Notes: a model not told the origin generated them from the letters alone. A stretch of 64,000 bases of DNA from Clytia hemisphaerica (GCA_902728285.1 CACVBU010000359.1:62001-126000), one strand, 5' to 3'. Positions 24,169-38,500 are shown, counted from the first letter of the stretch. Numbers and translations: made by a program.

Positions 24169-24606
24169 CTAGACATAGTTTGCAGAGGGGTATGAACCCC
24201 CCTAGGTTTATTTCATCCCCCCCTATATACCCATCCCCCCCTTTTGTAATGAAATCTTATCCCCCCTTTTTTATTACAGAAAATCCGTTTCGAAGGAAAC
24301 TCGCTTTCCCACCTACCAGCAAAATTATCAACAAGAAAGAGTATGAAGTATTATAGTCACGAGCCAACAATGACAGAATATAACTAGCGTTTTTCATTAA
24401 TCTTGATCATTTTAAAATCTAATCTAAAATGTGTGTGTTCTGTTGAAAGTTCTTCAGGTCCCCCCCCTTTTTTATTTGACCCCCCCCCCCTACATTCCCA
24501 TCCCCCCTAGTTTTTCCGGCAGATCTCGGTACCCCCCCTACAAAGGCCCTCCAGAAAGTTGGAATCCCCCCCCTATTAAAAAGGGGGGGTGCAAACTATG
24601 TTCTAG
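24169..24606. mobile_element. C-run-rich element with 16-bp inverted ends
   Basis: CTAGACATAGTTTGCA at the left pairs with TGCAAACTATGTTCTAG at the right. One strand has many runs of six to thirteen C, the other runs of G, so the minus strand could form G-quadruplexes. Proline-rich frames across it are artefacts. Confidence 0.7.
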
Positions 24607-26179
24607 ATTAATGGTAAATCCATTTAATGTAAACAATTTTGGATCACGATAAAAACTCCTAAGTACGTTGTTACCTGTCAATTCTTGGTTCCTGCTCGTT
24701 ATGTTTCTGGCTCATAGCATTTCTTATGCTACAGCATAGTATTTTATTCTTTGTAAAAAGTAATTCACATTTTTAGAAAAAAATATATGTTTCATTTATG
24801 TTAGCTTATTCATTGATATCTGAAAGAAAATGCTGTTGAGAAGAATCATTCTAACAATTCCAAATCATTTCCAAAACTTTTGTTATAAATATAAAGCATT
24901 AAAAAGCCTTAATTTGCATTAATTAGTTTTTACAAGCATTTGTGCTAGCGGGTGGCAGTTAGTGAAAGCTATGGCTAGTTAAATTTAAAGCCATAAAACC
25001 AAACCTACATTCTGGGGGTTATAACGAAAATGTGAGTCAACTTCAAGGACCAAAAAAATTAGCCTATCTATCAAAAGTAATAAACTAATCCCTGGGAAAG
25101 GATTTTGGGAGTTCAAAATTTCGTTGAAAATATTCAATACTTTTTAAAATGCAAATCTACATCTGTCAGGTCTGATTAAAATTTCACCTACATTCTCGGG
25201 GTCAAGTGCTGTAGACAACTGATCGATATCTTCCCAACGGCCGCGGTTTCTAGCTTTCATTTCAACATAGCAAGAATTGGTGCAGAAAAATTGTTAATAA
25301 AGTAAAGTGCTCACATACATTCGAGACAGCCTCTAGGACACTCAAAATAGGTTTGATACACTAAATTCGACCAAATAAAAAGGCAATTTGTTGATTGATA
25401 TGTAGTTGATGTATTTACCGAATCGTTACCTCAATTATAATTCAGTTAAATTTTACATGTAGTAATTTGTAATCAATTTTAAAATACAAAATCAGTAGTA
25501 AGTCTCTCATAATCCGTCGAAAAATGAAAACTCAAAAGTAACAATGATATGAAATTATACACTATTTTCAACTATTTTTGACTATATTATGGTTCTAAAA
25601 TCTATTCTTCGATATATCTTATATACAGGTCTCATAATAGGAGTACTCTTTAGTCTTTGATCTTTAGTCTCTTTAGTGGTTGGTAAAATCTCAAAGCTTC
25701 ACAATTTTTCTCAAATCAAGAAAATAAACTCCTCCTTCTTCATCAAAAAGAATTATGTAGAATAGCTTGAGTTTTTTTCAGTAGATTTAACTCGAGATTA
25801 GAATTGGCGATTCGCGAATTTTTGCCATTTTCGTAGACTGGAGTCGTTTATAATGCATGTAATACTAATAATAAACACAAATGATGATACGGGATTTAGT
25901 TTGTATAAACGACTGGAAGAATCCGGTGTTCCAGCCTTATAGATACCGGGCCTAGCTACGCAGAAAATTGCGTAGCAAAAAAACAATTTATCAAGCAACA
26001 ACAAACTCTCAAAATAAAATCAATTCAAATGAAACATTTTTAACACACAAATCCACACACATTTTATTTTCAAGAACTTTTTTTGAGCGGGAAAAAATTT
26101 TAATTGCGATATTGACACTTTTTTTTTTGTTTGGAGTTAGTGCACAAAGGTTTCTAGACGACTAAAATTTACTTTTTGC

Positions 26180-26185
26180 TTTATT
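26180..26185 (-). terminator. Possible poly(A) signal of the ACE-like gene
   Basis: AATAAA on the minus strand, about 330 bases after the stop codon at 26515. It is the first exact signal seen downstream. The AT-rich background makes chance matches common. Confidence 0.3.
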
Positions 26186-26514
26186 TCTAATATGTCTGAA
26201 TTAGTCGTCTAGCTTGCTAGACTACCATTTTCGCGAAATCAAAACTCGCGAAAACGCGTGAGATTTCTGACTCGTGGAGTAATATCCAGAACATTTCACG
26301 ATTATTTTCGCTCGCGAAATTTAATCCGATTAAAGTATGCAAAATAAGTGTATTTATAACGGAAATAAGGTTTGCGATTCTCTAACAGAATGTATTTTAA
26401 AGAAAAATATATTCAGCACATATTCTAGCAAAGCATTAGTGAGACTGAGACCAAACGTTAGGTCATTATACATATGTCCATTAAGATTGATCAATGTTTC
26501 TAGAAAAACATCTC

Positions 26515-29500
26515 TTATTTTCTATTCATCATAAACAAGACTACAGACAAAAATGAAAGTCCAATCGCCACAAAACTTCCTTGAATCTTTCCAGCATGAC
26601 TTGGTGTCGTAGCCGGTTTGGATGTAGTGGCTTGTCCCCCATTCCAACCGATTGGGTATCCATGCTCTTTTCTTTGTTCTTTCAACCAATCAGATAAAGG
26701 TTTGAAATATTCCTTGATAGCAACAGCATCGATTTTTTGTGAACCAGTCACTTTTTCAAGAGCGATGGGCCATGGTTTGCTCTTGCCCATTGTGAGCATG
26801 TCACTATAATTAAAAAGATTTATTACAATTACTTTGCGATCAAATTGAAATTGAGCATTTTTTATTATACCTTACCGTTCCGTACACTTTTTTATAAGAA
26901 CATCAAAAATCTTTGAAGCCTTGGGATTTTCCTCTCACAACCCTGTCTCACAACCCTGTCTCACAACCCTGTCTCACAAGCCTGTTTCACAACCCTGTCT
27001 CACAACCCTGTCTCACAACCCTGTCTCACAACCCTGTCTCGCAACCCTGTCTCACAACCCTGTCTCACAACCCTGTTTCACAACCCTGTCTCACAACCCT
27101 GTCTCACAGCCTCGGTGGACTTTTTTCACACAGTTGTGATACAAATTTCAATCGAAATTTTATTGCTCCATCTCAAAAAATCCTGTGGGGATGATTTTAG
27201 AGTGCATTTTTTTACTATATTGTTGATTGCTGAAATTAAAGACAATTTCTCAGTGAGGCTGAAATTCTACGGTATTTAAACTTTAGCTAAATTTTCCATG
27301 AGGCGGGGTGTCAGCGGGTCTTTGACACAGGATTATATACTCGTCCCTCCAAAATGATACAACGGGAGAAATCTTGAATATAGACTTACTGTCCGGGGGT
27401 CAAAAGTGACAATGTTGGGGGAGGGGGTAAATTTCCAAAAAATGTTTATATCCTCCATCCCCATATTTAATTTTTTCTGGAAAATATCCTTGTGAGATTC
27501 GATCGAATTAAACTGGAATTGTATTGCGATAACACTAGATGTATCCCTTTAAACTTACCCTAAGAGTTTTCCAGCTTCTTTGGATTGATAGATGGAACAT
27601 TGATGAAGAGGAACAGTAACGTTGGCTGCATCACAAGCATATTTGTGGAAAGTGAATTGCAGAATGTGTGCGAAGAAATATCTGAAACAGGTAAAAGTAA
27701 ATTAAATTGTAAAAATGAAAGTCACATAGCTAGCGGCCTTCAGACCAATATAGCTTTCAAATTTAGGCTATAGGTTACAGCGAAGTGATTCCTTTTAGGG
27801 GTAGCCTCGGGTGAAACAAGGCATGTCCCAAATATATTTTGCGTGACGCGCACCGCTTCCAATTATTCCTTAACGTTCATATATAGCTCAAAAGAATCAT
27901 ATCAACGAGCAGATTTCGAAAAGTGCTGGGTCAAAAATTTGCATTAAGCCAATCTCAAGATATCGGTCAAAAATTGATTTTGACGTTATAAAATACATCG
28001 AAAAAACACGTCATAAGTAAGATTCAAATAGCGTCATTATTGAAAAGCAGCGATAACTGCAATCAACACCAAATTTTGACTGGAGTTGTAAATTAATGAT
28101 TCTGAAATATTTGTTCAAAAATGTTCAGAAAATTTGAATGACGTCATTTGTTGTCGGGAAAAATTAGAATACGTCAAAAAATGCTGACGTCATCATAAAT
28201 TTTCAAATTTTTTTTTCATGAAATATTTTAGAATTGTTAATTTACATCTGGTCAAAATTTTGCTTTGATTGTAGTAAGTTAATTGGAATTATCGCCTTTT
28301 TTTCAATAATGACGTCATTTAAATTGTCTTTTTGACGTGTTTTTTCGATGTATCTTATAACGTCAAAATCAGTTTTTGGCCGATATCTTGAGATTGGCTT
28401 GATGTAAATTTTTGACCCAGCACTTTTCGAAATCCTCTCGTTGATACGATTCTTTTGAGCTATATATGAAAGGTAATGAATAATGGGAAGCTGGGTGCGT
28501 CACCCAAAATATATTTGGGACATGCCTTGTTTCACCCGAGGTGGGACTAAAACTTTGACCTATTTCTTTTATTAATTTCCAAATACACGGGTTGCAAAAT
28601 TATATCAAATGTGTACTCGAATAAGTTCACGATATTTTTTCCCCATGTTACTTGCTTTACGACTTACAGCTGATAACTTTATCAGTGTCAATAAATTCCA
28701 AATCAATCAGAAATAAATGTCATATAGCAAGCACATAAAAATTTCGGGTGAAAGCGTGATTGTCTTCAGACTCTAATTTTGCAGCCTTTGTATTCCGGAC
28801 GATTTTTACTCAAGGTGTACTTATCTGCATTCCTGAAGAAATATGACTGGACGAAAATTTATTCTTGTTTGTTTCAATAAACAAACCTGATATACGGTGT
28901 GTCAGCTGGAATGTGATACTTTGCTCCTGGATCAAAATCATTTTCACTTCTGTTGGTTGGCGGTTTCAATCCTTGGTATTTCAATCTCATTTCCCACCAA
29001 GCTTTATTGTAATCTTCATATTTGATTTGACCACTGTACACATTCCACATCCATTGGTCCATCAGATAACCAAACGGTAAGAATGCAATACGCTCCATAG
29101 CAACTTTGAGCAAGAAATTGATGTCAGCCTCTGAAAGGGAGAAAGAAAAAAGACAATAAACGTTATTGTATAGACTTGCATTAGCACCTTGCTGTTCTAC
29201 TTTTCATAATCGCGGTTAACCTGCCCTAATCATTCATATATTCATAAGATTAATTTAATGAGTCAGGTAAAATTCTGAATTTAAAACCCCCTCCTAATTC
29301 ATAATATTTTCCAGAACACCAGAGCTTTCGCGTGCCTACATCAAGTGTTCAGAAAGTTCGGATTAAAAATTGTGTCAAATTTTTCCCATTGGTTCTAGGT
29401 TTGTATCTGGTGTAACAGGTTTTTTTGAAACATTTGACGGCGATTAGCATTCAATATTCAACAAGGTGTAATTCCTATCAGATCAACGCTATTGCAGCAT

Positions 29501-32500
29501 CAAACAATCCTACCTTTAGTAGTGGAGACATTCTGAAGGAGTCCAATTTTCTTCAAATGTGTTGGTGTTTGAACAGACAATGCAAGGACATCACCTACAG
29601 CCTCATGGAACCCTGGGTTTGCTCCATCACGATAAACATTTGATTGGTTCCAGTATAACAAATCATAGTAAATATGACCAAGCTCGTGATGAACAGTAAT
29701 GAAATCATCTTGGTCAATTTTGGTACACATCTTCACTCTGAAGAATAAGAAACAAGAACAATTTCAATATTTGACTGGCTATCAATGTTACCCATGTACA
29801 TACTAAGGTAAGTTATGGCCTGTGCAAAAGGTCAATGAATCAAATGACTTAAATCAAATGGCTTCTCCGTTCACCACAAACGATTTTGCGAAGCTCAACA
29901 CTTAGTGTTTTGAGCACTCCGGTGACAACATTAGTCTATGCTCGCTTACTCGAGCCGTACTGATGAGTTTTGGGATGGACGAAACGCGTGTCTGTGGATA
30001 GATAAATCAAAAGACACGATTTCTTCAGCTGTTCCATACTAGCTATGGTTTGTACCATTGTAGCCCATGTACCTAACGTGACACCGTCCACTTTTTTTTC
30101 TCAAAATAGTTTCGAGGGGTTTAGGTGAATATTTTCCCCAAAAAGCTCATCATATAATGAAAAAAACACCCTTCTTATAAAAAAGAAGCGTGTATTCCTA
30201 TAAAGTTAGATAGCTCAATATTCAACGTATAAGCAGGGATATGTTATAGCGTAGCTGGATGAAGAACGAGAATTCTTTAGCAGATTGCTTCTTTGTCTTT
30301 TCTATTGTAAACTGTTCATAATAGAAATCCATCTCTGTCCCCTAGAGTGTTCTGTTTTTATAAGAAAAATGAAGCAGACAAAGTATTCATGCAGTACGTT
30401 TGCACATATTTTGCTATTATGTTCCCGCTTTTCATCAAAATAATATTTGCAAAAGATACCCCAAAAGCTGCTTGGTAAATGAAATCTAATTTTATCAGCG
30501 TGTGTTATGAATTTGAGAAGCTTTCATGATTTCTCTTTAAAAATTTCGGATGTAATTATTTTGACAAATATTGTTTCAATTGACTTGAAATTTTTTCCAT
30601 AATCAGACATACCGACTTGCTATCTGAAAATCAGTTAGATCAGTTAGAAAGTGAGGCACCCCGCGTTGTTTGTATAGCGCGGTATTTCAAATGAAAAAGA
30701 GCTATTTATAATCTTACAGAAGAAATTTCTTATAACTTTACTAATGAAAACAATGTTTTTCATTTTTTTAAATTGTCATTCACCAATGTTTTGATAATTA
30801 AAAGTTTTTAATCGTGAACAATAAATGCAGCAGCAGAATCATTGGCTAAAAAGAAATCCAAATTTCACGAATTTGTTATTAAAAAAGTTTAATTTCATAT
30901 CAAATTTTAATGTCAGGGACAGAGATAGAACAAGGCTTTTTCAAATGTGCGTTATCCAGCTACGCTATAACATATCCCTGGTATAAGTTAGTATTTTATA
31001 GCAGTTATTTGTTAACAGGTACTCGATACTTTCAAAAGAGTTTGAAACGAAAAACGTTTTCAAAAATGGTGGGATTTCAAAAACAGTTTTTGTGATAGTT
31101 GAAATTTCAAAATCTTTTAAAAATTCCTTCGTAATTTTAAAAATCGAAACAATATTAGGAAAATAATAGAGACTTATACATATGCGTAATTTAATGAATA
31201 TGTAGCGGTGGTAGTCACGGCGAAATATGTCATTCTTTGATAGTTAGGGCTAGGGTTAGGGTTTGTCGTTCTTTTTGTCGCTCTTTTTGTCGCCATTTAA
31301 TAGTTATTTGTCTTCTTTTTTAGATGGTCTGGAAACGTTAGGTGAACAGTCTCATAGAGGTAAGATATCAAATTGACTCAATAAAAGTCTTTTCTTCTAA
31401 AACCAATATTTCTTAATGAAGTCTTTACACTCGGCCACGTATTTTTTGCCTTCATCACTTGGCAACCCTGTAATCTCATCTGGTACTTTATCTCCTAGCA
31501 AAGTGGTAATCACAGCATAGGTACCTTCGCACAGATTCTCAACCAGATAACCGCCTTCAAAATAAATAGCTGTTTTTGCAATCGGCAGCAATTTTGACGT
31601 CATGTAAGAATACGTATTTATGGTGACGTCATATTCACCAAGCGGGTCACCTCGGGCTGCATCAAAGCCACATGAAACCAGAATCAACTCTGGTTGAAAT
31701 TTTTGAGCAATCGGTAAAACAAGCTCCTCAAACGCATACTTATACTCAGTTTCGCCCATCTTTTGATCTCCGCCCCAAGCGATATTGACATTGTAACCTT
31801 CACCAACGCCCTTCCCAATACGATCCGCCTTTGCTTTTTCTAAGCCAGGGTAAGTCTCATATCGATGCAAGGAGAGATACAATATTTCGTTTTCCTCATA
31901 AAAAGCATCCTGTGTGCCGTTCCCGTGATGAACATCCCAATCAACAATAAAGATCTTCTTAACGCCTTGCGATTGTGCAAATCGAGCTGCAATTGCCACA
32001 TTATTGAAATAACAGAATCCAGCAGCTTTAGTTGAATCTGCATTATGTGTTCTGGTGGTCGAATCAACGCAAATCCTGTATCTACTGAACCATTGATGAC
32101 AGATTCTGTTAGCTGAAGAGCTGATCCAGCCGCCAGTAAAGCGGTTTCATAAGTTGCTTCGTTGAAATATGTGAAGTGTGTTTCATCATCAAAGATATGG
32201 TGATAAGTTGGTAAAACAACTTTATCAAAATCAGCAAAGAAATGGTTATCTCCCTTCTTCATTTTTTGAAGATCAGACACATATTCTTTATCATGGATTT
32301 GATACAATTCTTCAACTGTTACTTTCCGAGATTCAATCATGTGTAGCTTTTCAAGTACACCTCTCTCCTTAAGGGTGTTATAAGGCGCGGACACTCGGAC
32401 AGGAACCTCTGGATGATCTTTGCCATCAGGTTGTGCATGCAAAAGAAATTTTTCATCATACACAAATCCAACTTTTCTTTTACCATTTGTTGCAGCCATA

Positions 32501-35500
32501 TTTTGCACTCCTGCAATCAAACCTTTATGGAATTCAATAAAATGATTACATGCTCTTAATGCACTTTTTAAAGCGCGGGTACTAAATTATTTTGCATACT
32601 GTTGACTCGCCATGTTAATACAAACAACAAATACCTTTATTGCTTCTCTCCTCTTTTTGTAAATACTGGATCATAGGATTTCAAAGCCCTGAAGAGGCTA
32701 GATTTGAAATTCTTGGAATTAGAATAGCCTGGATATTCAGACGGTAAACTATTTCACCGTCTAATTTTTTATAATCTTGTCTCTTGTTTACGGTCTGGCC
32801 CAACTAACAGGGATATTTGTCCCTGCATATGCGAGTGCATGCATCTAATTGGTCGATTCGTGCCGAGTCACTGAGCAGAATGTTCGGGGGGTTTTCAATT
32901 TTTTTAATAATTTATAGAAAAGCTGACAGTGCAAAAAAAAATAAGCAAAGACAAATTAAAATGAAAACACAGGTTCATTTCTAAATAAAAAAGGTCGCTG
33001 AAAAGGGCCTTTATAAATGTTGCTGATGTTTTGATGTAGTTTAAAGTAGTTTTAAAAGTTTTTTGAGTTTGTAAAAGAGGTTATATGGTAAGCTAATCTG
33101 GGAATCAATTACCATAACATTATATTGAAAACGAGGTAAGCATTATTGCTCATGACGTAATTTACGAAAATGTCTATAGGTAACTTAACAACTTTCTTTT
33201 CGATTTTATTGATAGGTCCTTAAAAAGTAAACTGAGGGACTGGGGACGAGTTTAAAGATAGGGTGTTCAACATACCGAACATCTGGCTCATTATCAGGTC
33301 CATTACGAACTCCAAAATCCCAAGCAGATGCATGGCATGTCACATTACGTCCTTCAGGTTTGACCAGCATTGATTTGGTCCAGAACTGTTTTGGTAGCTT
33401 TTGCCATCCAATAGAGGTGAAAAATTCTTCGGCAGTTTTGAACATTTTATCGACGTCATAATCTTTTTGTAAGGCTGGTGTAATGTCCAATTTTGGTTCA
33501 TCTTAAAAAAAGAAGTGTGGTGTGGGAATAAAATAGGGAATGAATGATACATTTTGTATACTTCGGGATCTAAATGCAAAAGAGGTTTTGGGGTAAGAGT
33601 TAGTTCATGTAATGTTTCCAGCTCACCCAAATAGAGCAGACTTATATGCATGCGTAATTAGCCGTTCTTTTAAACCACAAACAGTTAATTCCCGTGATAA
33701 ACAAAGAGGGTTGAGTCTGCAATCTTTCGGTCGGGGTTATGGATGGCGAAATATGATATATGTCGTTCTTTAGAAATTTGTCGTTCTTTTTATCGCTTTT
33801 TGCCACCGGAGGAAGCCTAAAGATTCTGAGGATGGCATTCGTAGCTTCACGCATAAGGAAGTTGGGCAAACATCTCATAGTTTTGCGCGCGTTTTTCAGT
33901 ATTTTAGTCCCGCTTAACGGTAGCATTCTTATCTTACGGTCTCTCTATTGTTTTATCATCGTCAAAAAGACTTTTCCGGAGTTATTTTGATCTGATTACT
34001 CATTTGGAAATGTCAGTTTGTCTTTTTCTTATCCCTGGAGAGTTAAATGAATCTAAGGAAATTCTCTTTTCTTGGGAAATTCCTTTTTTATACCACAAAT
34101 ATTTATTAAGCACTCTTTATAGTTTAAAAATATTACTCTACTCAAAGTATTTGAACAGTTAATAGTTATTTGTCGTTCTTTTTAGATGGTCTGGAAACGT
34201 TAGATGAACAGTCTCGTAAGACTCTGGTTGGTATAACTTTTGTTTTACCTAATTAAGTTTCAGTCACTTATGATCTCATGAACATTGAAAAGTTGAAAAT
34301 AGGAAAAAATGGTTGAAACTTTAAAATAAAAAGTTTAAATAGCTTAGATGGAGTATATTAAAGTCTGTCCAGATATAATTGGCAGTGGAAACAAGAATGC
34401 CTGTAACTTTTGATAGTCAAATATAAATATGGAAATTTATTTTGCTTGTTTTAGAGAATCAAAAGCGCTATATTTGAATGTCTTTGTGGTTGAAAAATTC
34501 GCGATTTTTAGCGGTTAAATTTGCGATTGTAAAAATTGAGCTTTTTTTCTACTTATGCTATAACGTTCATTTTTACACCAGTGGTAGTTCAACCTTAGGT
34601 TAAGAAGTTTGTTAAATTTTAAGGCAAACAGAAAAGTCCTTCGGAAGATATGGGATCCGAAATACCCCTTGGTAGCACTTTTCTGTGAAATATCAAATCT
34701 CCAACTTATTACTAAAAACGGGGGAAATGTTATCTTTTTTGAACAGTGCAATTAAAAGTTAGAAAATGTTAAGTGTTGGTGCATTGGTATTATTGGTATC
34801 ATTGATTATTTCGAAACGAAGTGAAATCACAGTATAATTTATTTATTGAAAAGATAAGCATGAACTTATTATTGCCTTTTTTATTTTTTAAGTCATTGAA
34901 GAACTTTGCTAATTCCCAAAACACTAAACACAGATTCGCTATGAGGTCATTAAAGAGATCGTAAAATGTGTTATGATCGAAAAACTGTTTTATCAATCAT
35001 ATCACTACCCCCGTTTTTAGTAATAGGTTGGAGATTTGATATTTCACAGAAAAGTGCTACCAAGGGTAATTTCGGGTCCCATATCTTCCGAAGGACTTTT
35101 CTGTTTGCCTTAAAATTTAACAAACTTCTTAACCTAAGGTTGAACTACCACCGGTGTAAAAATGAACGTTATAGCATAAGTAGAAAAAAAGCTCAATTTT
35201 TACAATCGCAAAATTAACCGCTAAAAATCGCGAATTTTTCAACCACAAAGACATTCAAATATAGCGCTTTTGATTCTCTAAAACAAGCAAAATAAATTTC
35301 CATATTTATATTTGACTATCAAAAGTTACAGGCATTCTTGTTTCCACTGCCAATTATATCTGGACAGACTTTAATCCTTAGACGATGCTATCGTCCGTAA
35401 GAGGGCTAATAAACGCGGGAAGGCGTGAGGACGGTTTACGGCAAAAATTGTGGTGGTAGAGTTTGGAACAAACACTGTAAACACCTCCGCCACTGCCTAC

Positions 35501-38500
35501 TCCGTTCCCCGCACTAGCCACCGTTTTCAAATTTACCCCGCCTGCTAAACTATTTCCTTTTCAGTGATCTTGTGCAGACGATAGGATCGTCTAAGTAATC
35601 CTCAACAAGATTAACTCTAATTTTAGAAATCTACTCTCGCCAAAAGGGATATTGACTTTTCACGCCCATTAAAATATTTCAGAGACAGTTTACAAGCAGT
35701 CACTATTTTACTTGCGGTTTTAAGTTTCATAATACGAGTAAAATTTAAGGCATCAAATTACACCTCTAGATAAACACTGACTGTTTTATTCTTGGCTGGA
35801 AAATTTCTCTTGTCTTCGTGGGGGTTTTTTTTCAAATTCTAAATTTTGAATTTGAATAATGTCTTTTTAATGAGTAGATTATTTGGAATATTATGTTTGT
35901 ATCCTGATTCTAAGAATACCCATGTCTCACAGCCTCGGTATAACTTTTTTCCTCAGTGGGGATAAAAATTCCTATTGAAATCTCAATGGGGATAGCAATT
36001 CATTTTTTTCAAGGTTTTAGAGTGCAATTTTTGAACATTTAATTTTGAGTAGGGTGAAATCAAAGTCAATTTCCCACCGGGGACGAGATTTTGGCCAAAT
36101 TTTCCAGTGGGGCTGGGGTCCCAACGGGTCCGTGACACAGGGGTGTAATAATCTAGAGTTTTCAAAACTAAATCGGATATGAACTTTTCTAAGAACTGCT
36201 TTTATTGACAGACAGAAAACACCCAAAGACTGTAAACATTGCGTTTTTTTGAATGTAAGTTGTAGCATGACTGCTGGTCGACGGGATGTTTGACGTAAAG
36301 TAGGATCTTTCTCTCAAAATAACTTGATGTGATTAAGGTGCAAAAAACAAGAAAAAAACGCTCCGAAAAATCGTTTTTGGGAAAATATGGTTTCGAAATT
36401 GAAAGTTCAAATTTTTCTAGACAAAAGATTTACACGAATTTTCATCACCGTCTCGCCAATATTTTGTGGGTTCTCAGATTACAATTTTCTGAACTCGAGA
36501 AATTTGTCACATGATTTATACAAAAGATAACTGATGACTTTAGTTGGGTAGTTTTAAATCTTGATTTTTTTCGATATGCTCTTGACAACAGAGCCACGAT
36601 TTTGCAAGTGGTAAGAGTCTCTCTTTGTAGCCTCCCGAAATCACGAAAAAAAAACAAAATTTGGTCCTAAAAACGGTTAAGAAGATATTTTCTACCAAGG
36701 GTTGATTTATTTTTTTTCATCTCTTACACGTTTTTTTTTTCTATAAAAACATCCAAAATTTTTGAAGCCTTTGAATGTTCTTGAAATCTTGAGCTACAAG
36801 CCTTAAAATGTTATTAACATGTTCTTATTTTCACCACTTTTTGAGTATTTTTGTCAATTTTCCTAAGAAATTGTGAGTTTTAGAGTCCGCGAATCCTTAA
36901 AAGGTTCTTAACTTGTTTTTAACATTTTGGGCATCGAAGCCTTATGTTCTTATATAGTTTGTTCTTATAAAAGAAACGTGTACAAGTTCGTCACCTTAAA
37001 ATCTAGTAACAGTTATCCGCAGAAATTTTCTTGTTGTTGAAATTTGATCGTTTACCGTATTTTTTGGTGAATTACATACATATACAGTATATAAGTGTTT
37101 CAAAGCTTGAAAAATATGCACCAAAGTGAACAATTATTGACATTCTCACACGCAATGTTGTGTCTGGACAATATGTTTGCGCAAATATTTGACATTTAGA
37201 TTGAGAAAAAACAAAGCAAATTGTGTGGAAGTCTAAAGAAATCACGTAAAAGTCATGTGTTTGATGCTTGAGCAAAAAGGGGTATGTGCCCGGGGGGGGG
37301 GGGGGGGGTACTAGGGCAAGATGGGTTACGGGGATGCTCCGCTGGTCAGGGTACCTTTTTTAACCCCCACAAGTCCCAGGTAGGGTCGCAAAAACACCAA
37401 AATAGAAAAATCAGTCCCTCGTAGGGTGCCTATTTTTGGAAAATTTGGGGAAAATGTAGAAAATTTTGGAATTTCAGTCCCATTCAGGGTCACTTTTTTA
37501 CTTTTTTCGCTAATTTCGAGTCCCACGTAGGGTCCATTTTTTGAACCTCAGCGGAGCACCCCCGTCGGTCGACAAGGGTAGTACCCCCCCGGGGGTATGT
37601 GCATGTGCCACTGGTCAGGGTACCTTTTTTCACTTAGGTTCTAGGGTCCCGGTAGGGTCGAGAATATATCAAAATAGAAAGGATTTAAAAATAGTCAAAA
37701 GAAATTTGAGAACATGTTGGAATTTCAGTTCCATTCAGGGTCACTTTTTTCAAAAAAACGAGTCCCACGTAAGGTCTATTTTTCGTGACAATTTTTTCTA
37801 ACATTTAAAAGTTGAATTTTTGATGACAGATTTTCTTCGCACCTCGTTTAGCATTATAAAGCATCATACACGTTTTTTTATAAGAACATTCCAAATTTTT
37901 GAACGTTCTCAACTTTTTGAATTTTAATAATAAGGCTAAAATGTTTTGAAACGCTCTTATGTTCAGCTAATTTGTGAGTATATTTCTGCAATCTTCTAGG
38001 AAATTTGGAGTTTTAGAGTCGGTAAAGCCATGATAATTTTAAAGTGTTCTGTTTTTAATATTTTGGCCATCGAAGCCTTGTGTTCTTATATAGTTTGTTT
38101 TTATAAAAGAAACGTGTAACTCAGAAGAGGGACAAATATTTATAAATTGAGGTTTTCATTTTTCAAGTCAAGATTCTCCTCTTATATTCTGAAAGATGCT
38201 GTTTTTAAAAGTAAATGGGATACTGTTTCAAGAGATCTTCCAACCTCGTTAGGAGGGACTCTCCAACGCCGTCTAGGGCGTGGAATTTTATTACTAGTAA
38301 CTTTGACAACACATAAATCAAAAGATTCTCAGCTCCAGACTAGACCACGTTTTTTTTTATAAGGAACCTTAACTTTGCTCTGAGCCTGGAGTTCCTTATT
38401 TTTACAGAGAATTTCAGCCTCAAAGTTCCTTATCCAGTTCCTTTTTTACATAGCTGCTAAGTTTGGATAACCATATCTCTTACTGTTCCTCAAAACTTGT

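Noticed and set aside
24006..24652. Proline-rich frames
   Set aside because: Products of the C-run element.
26936..27112. CRISPR-like regular repeat array
   Set aside because: Units are only 13 bases with no unique spacers, and the setting is a eukaryotic intron.
26913..27194. Two overlapping frames with a repeating [13 protein letters not shown] peptide
   Set aside because: Pure translation of the 13-bp minisatellite, open in several frames because 39 bases equal three units.
31240..31265. Telomeric TTAGGG repeats
   Set aside because: Only two or three units, internal to a MITE that recurs at 62.9 kb.
33642..33990. Frames of 76-94 codons on both strands
   Set aside because: They lie inside the MITE at 33595-34215.
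34515..35217. Near-identical 78- and 83-codon frames on opposite strands
   Set aside because: They are the two arms of the 34.4-35.4 kb foldback read in mirror image.
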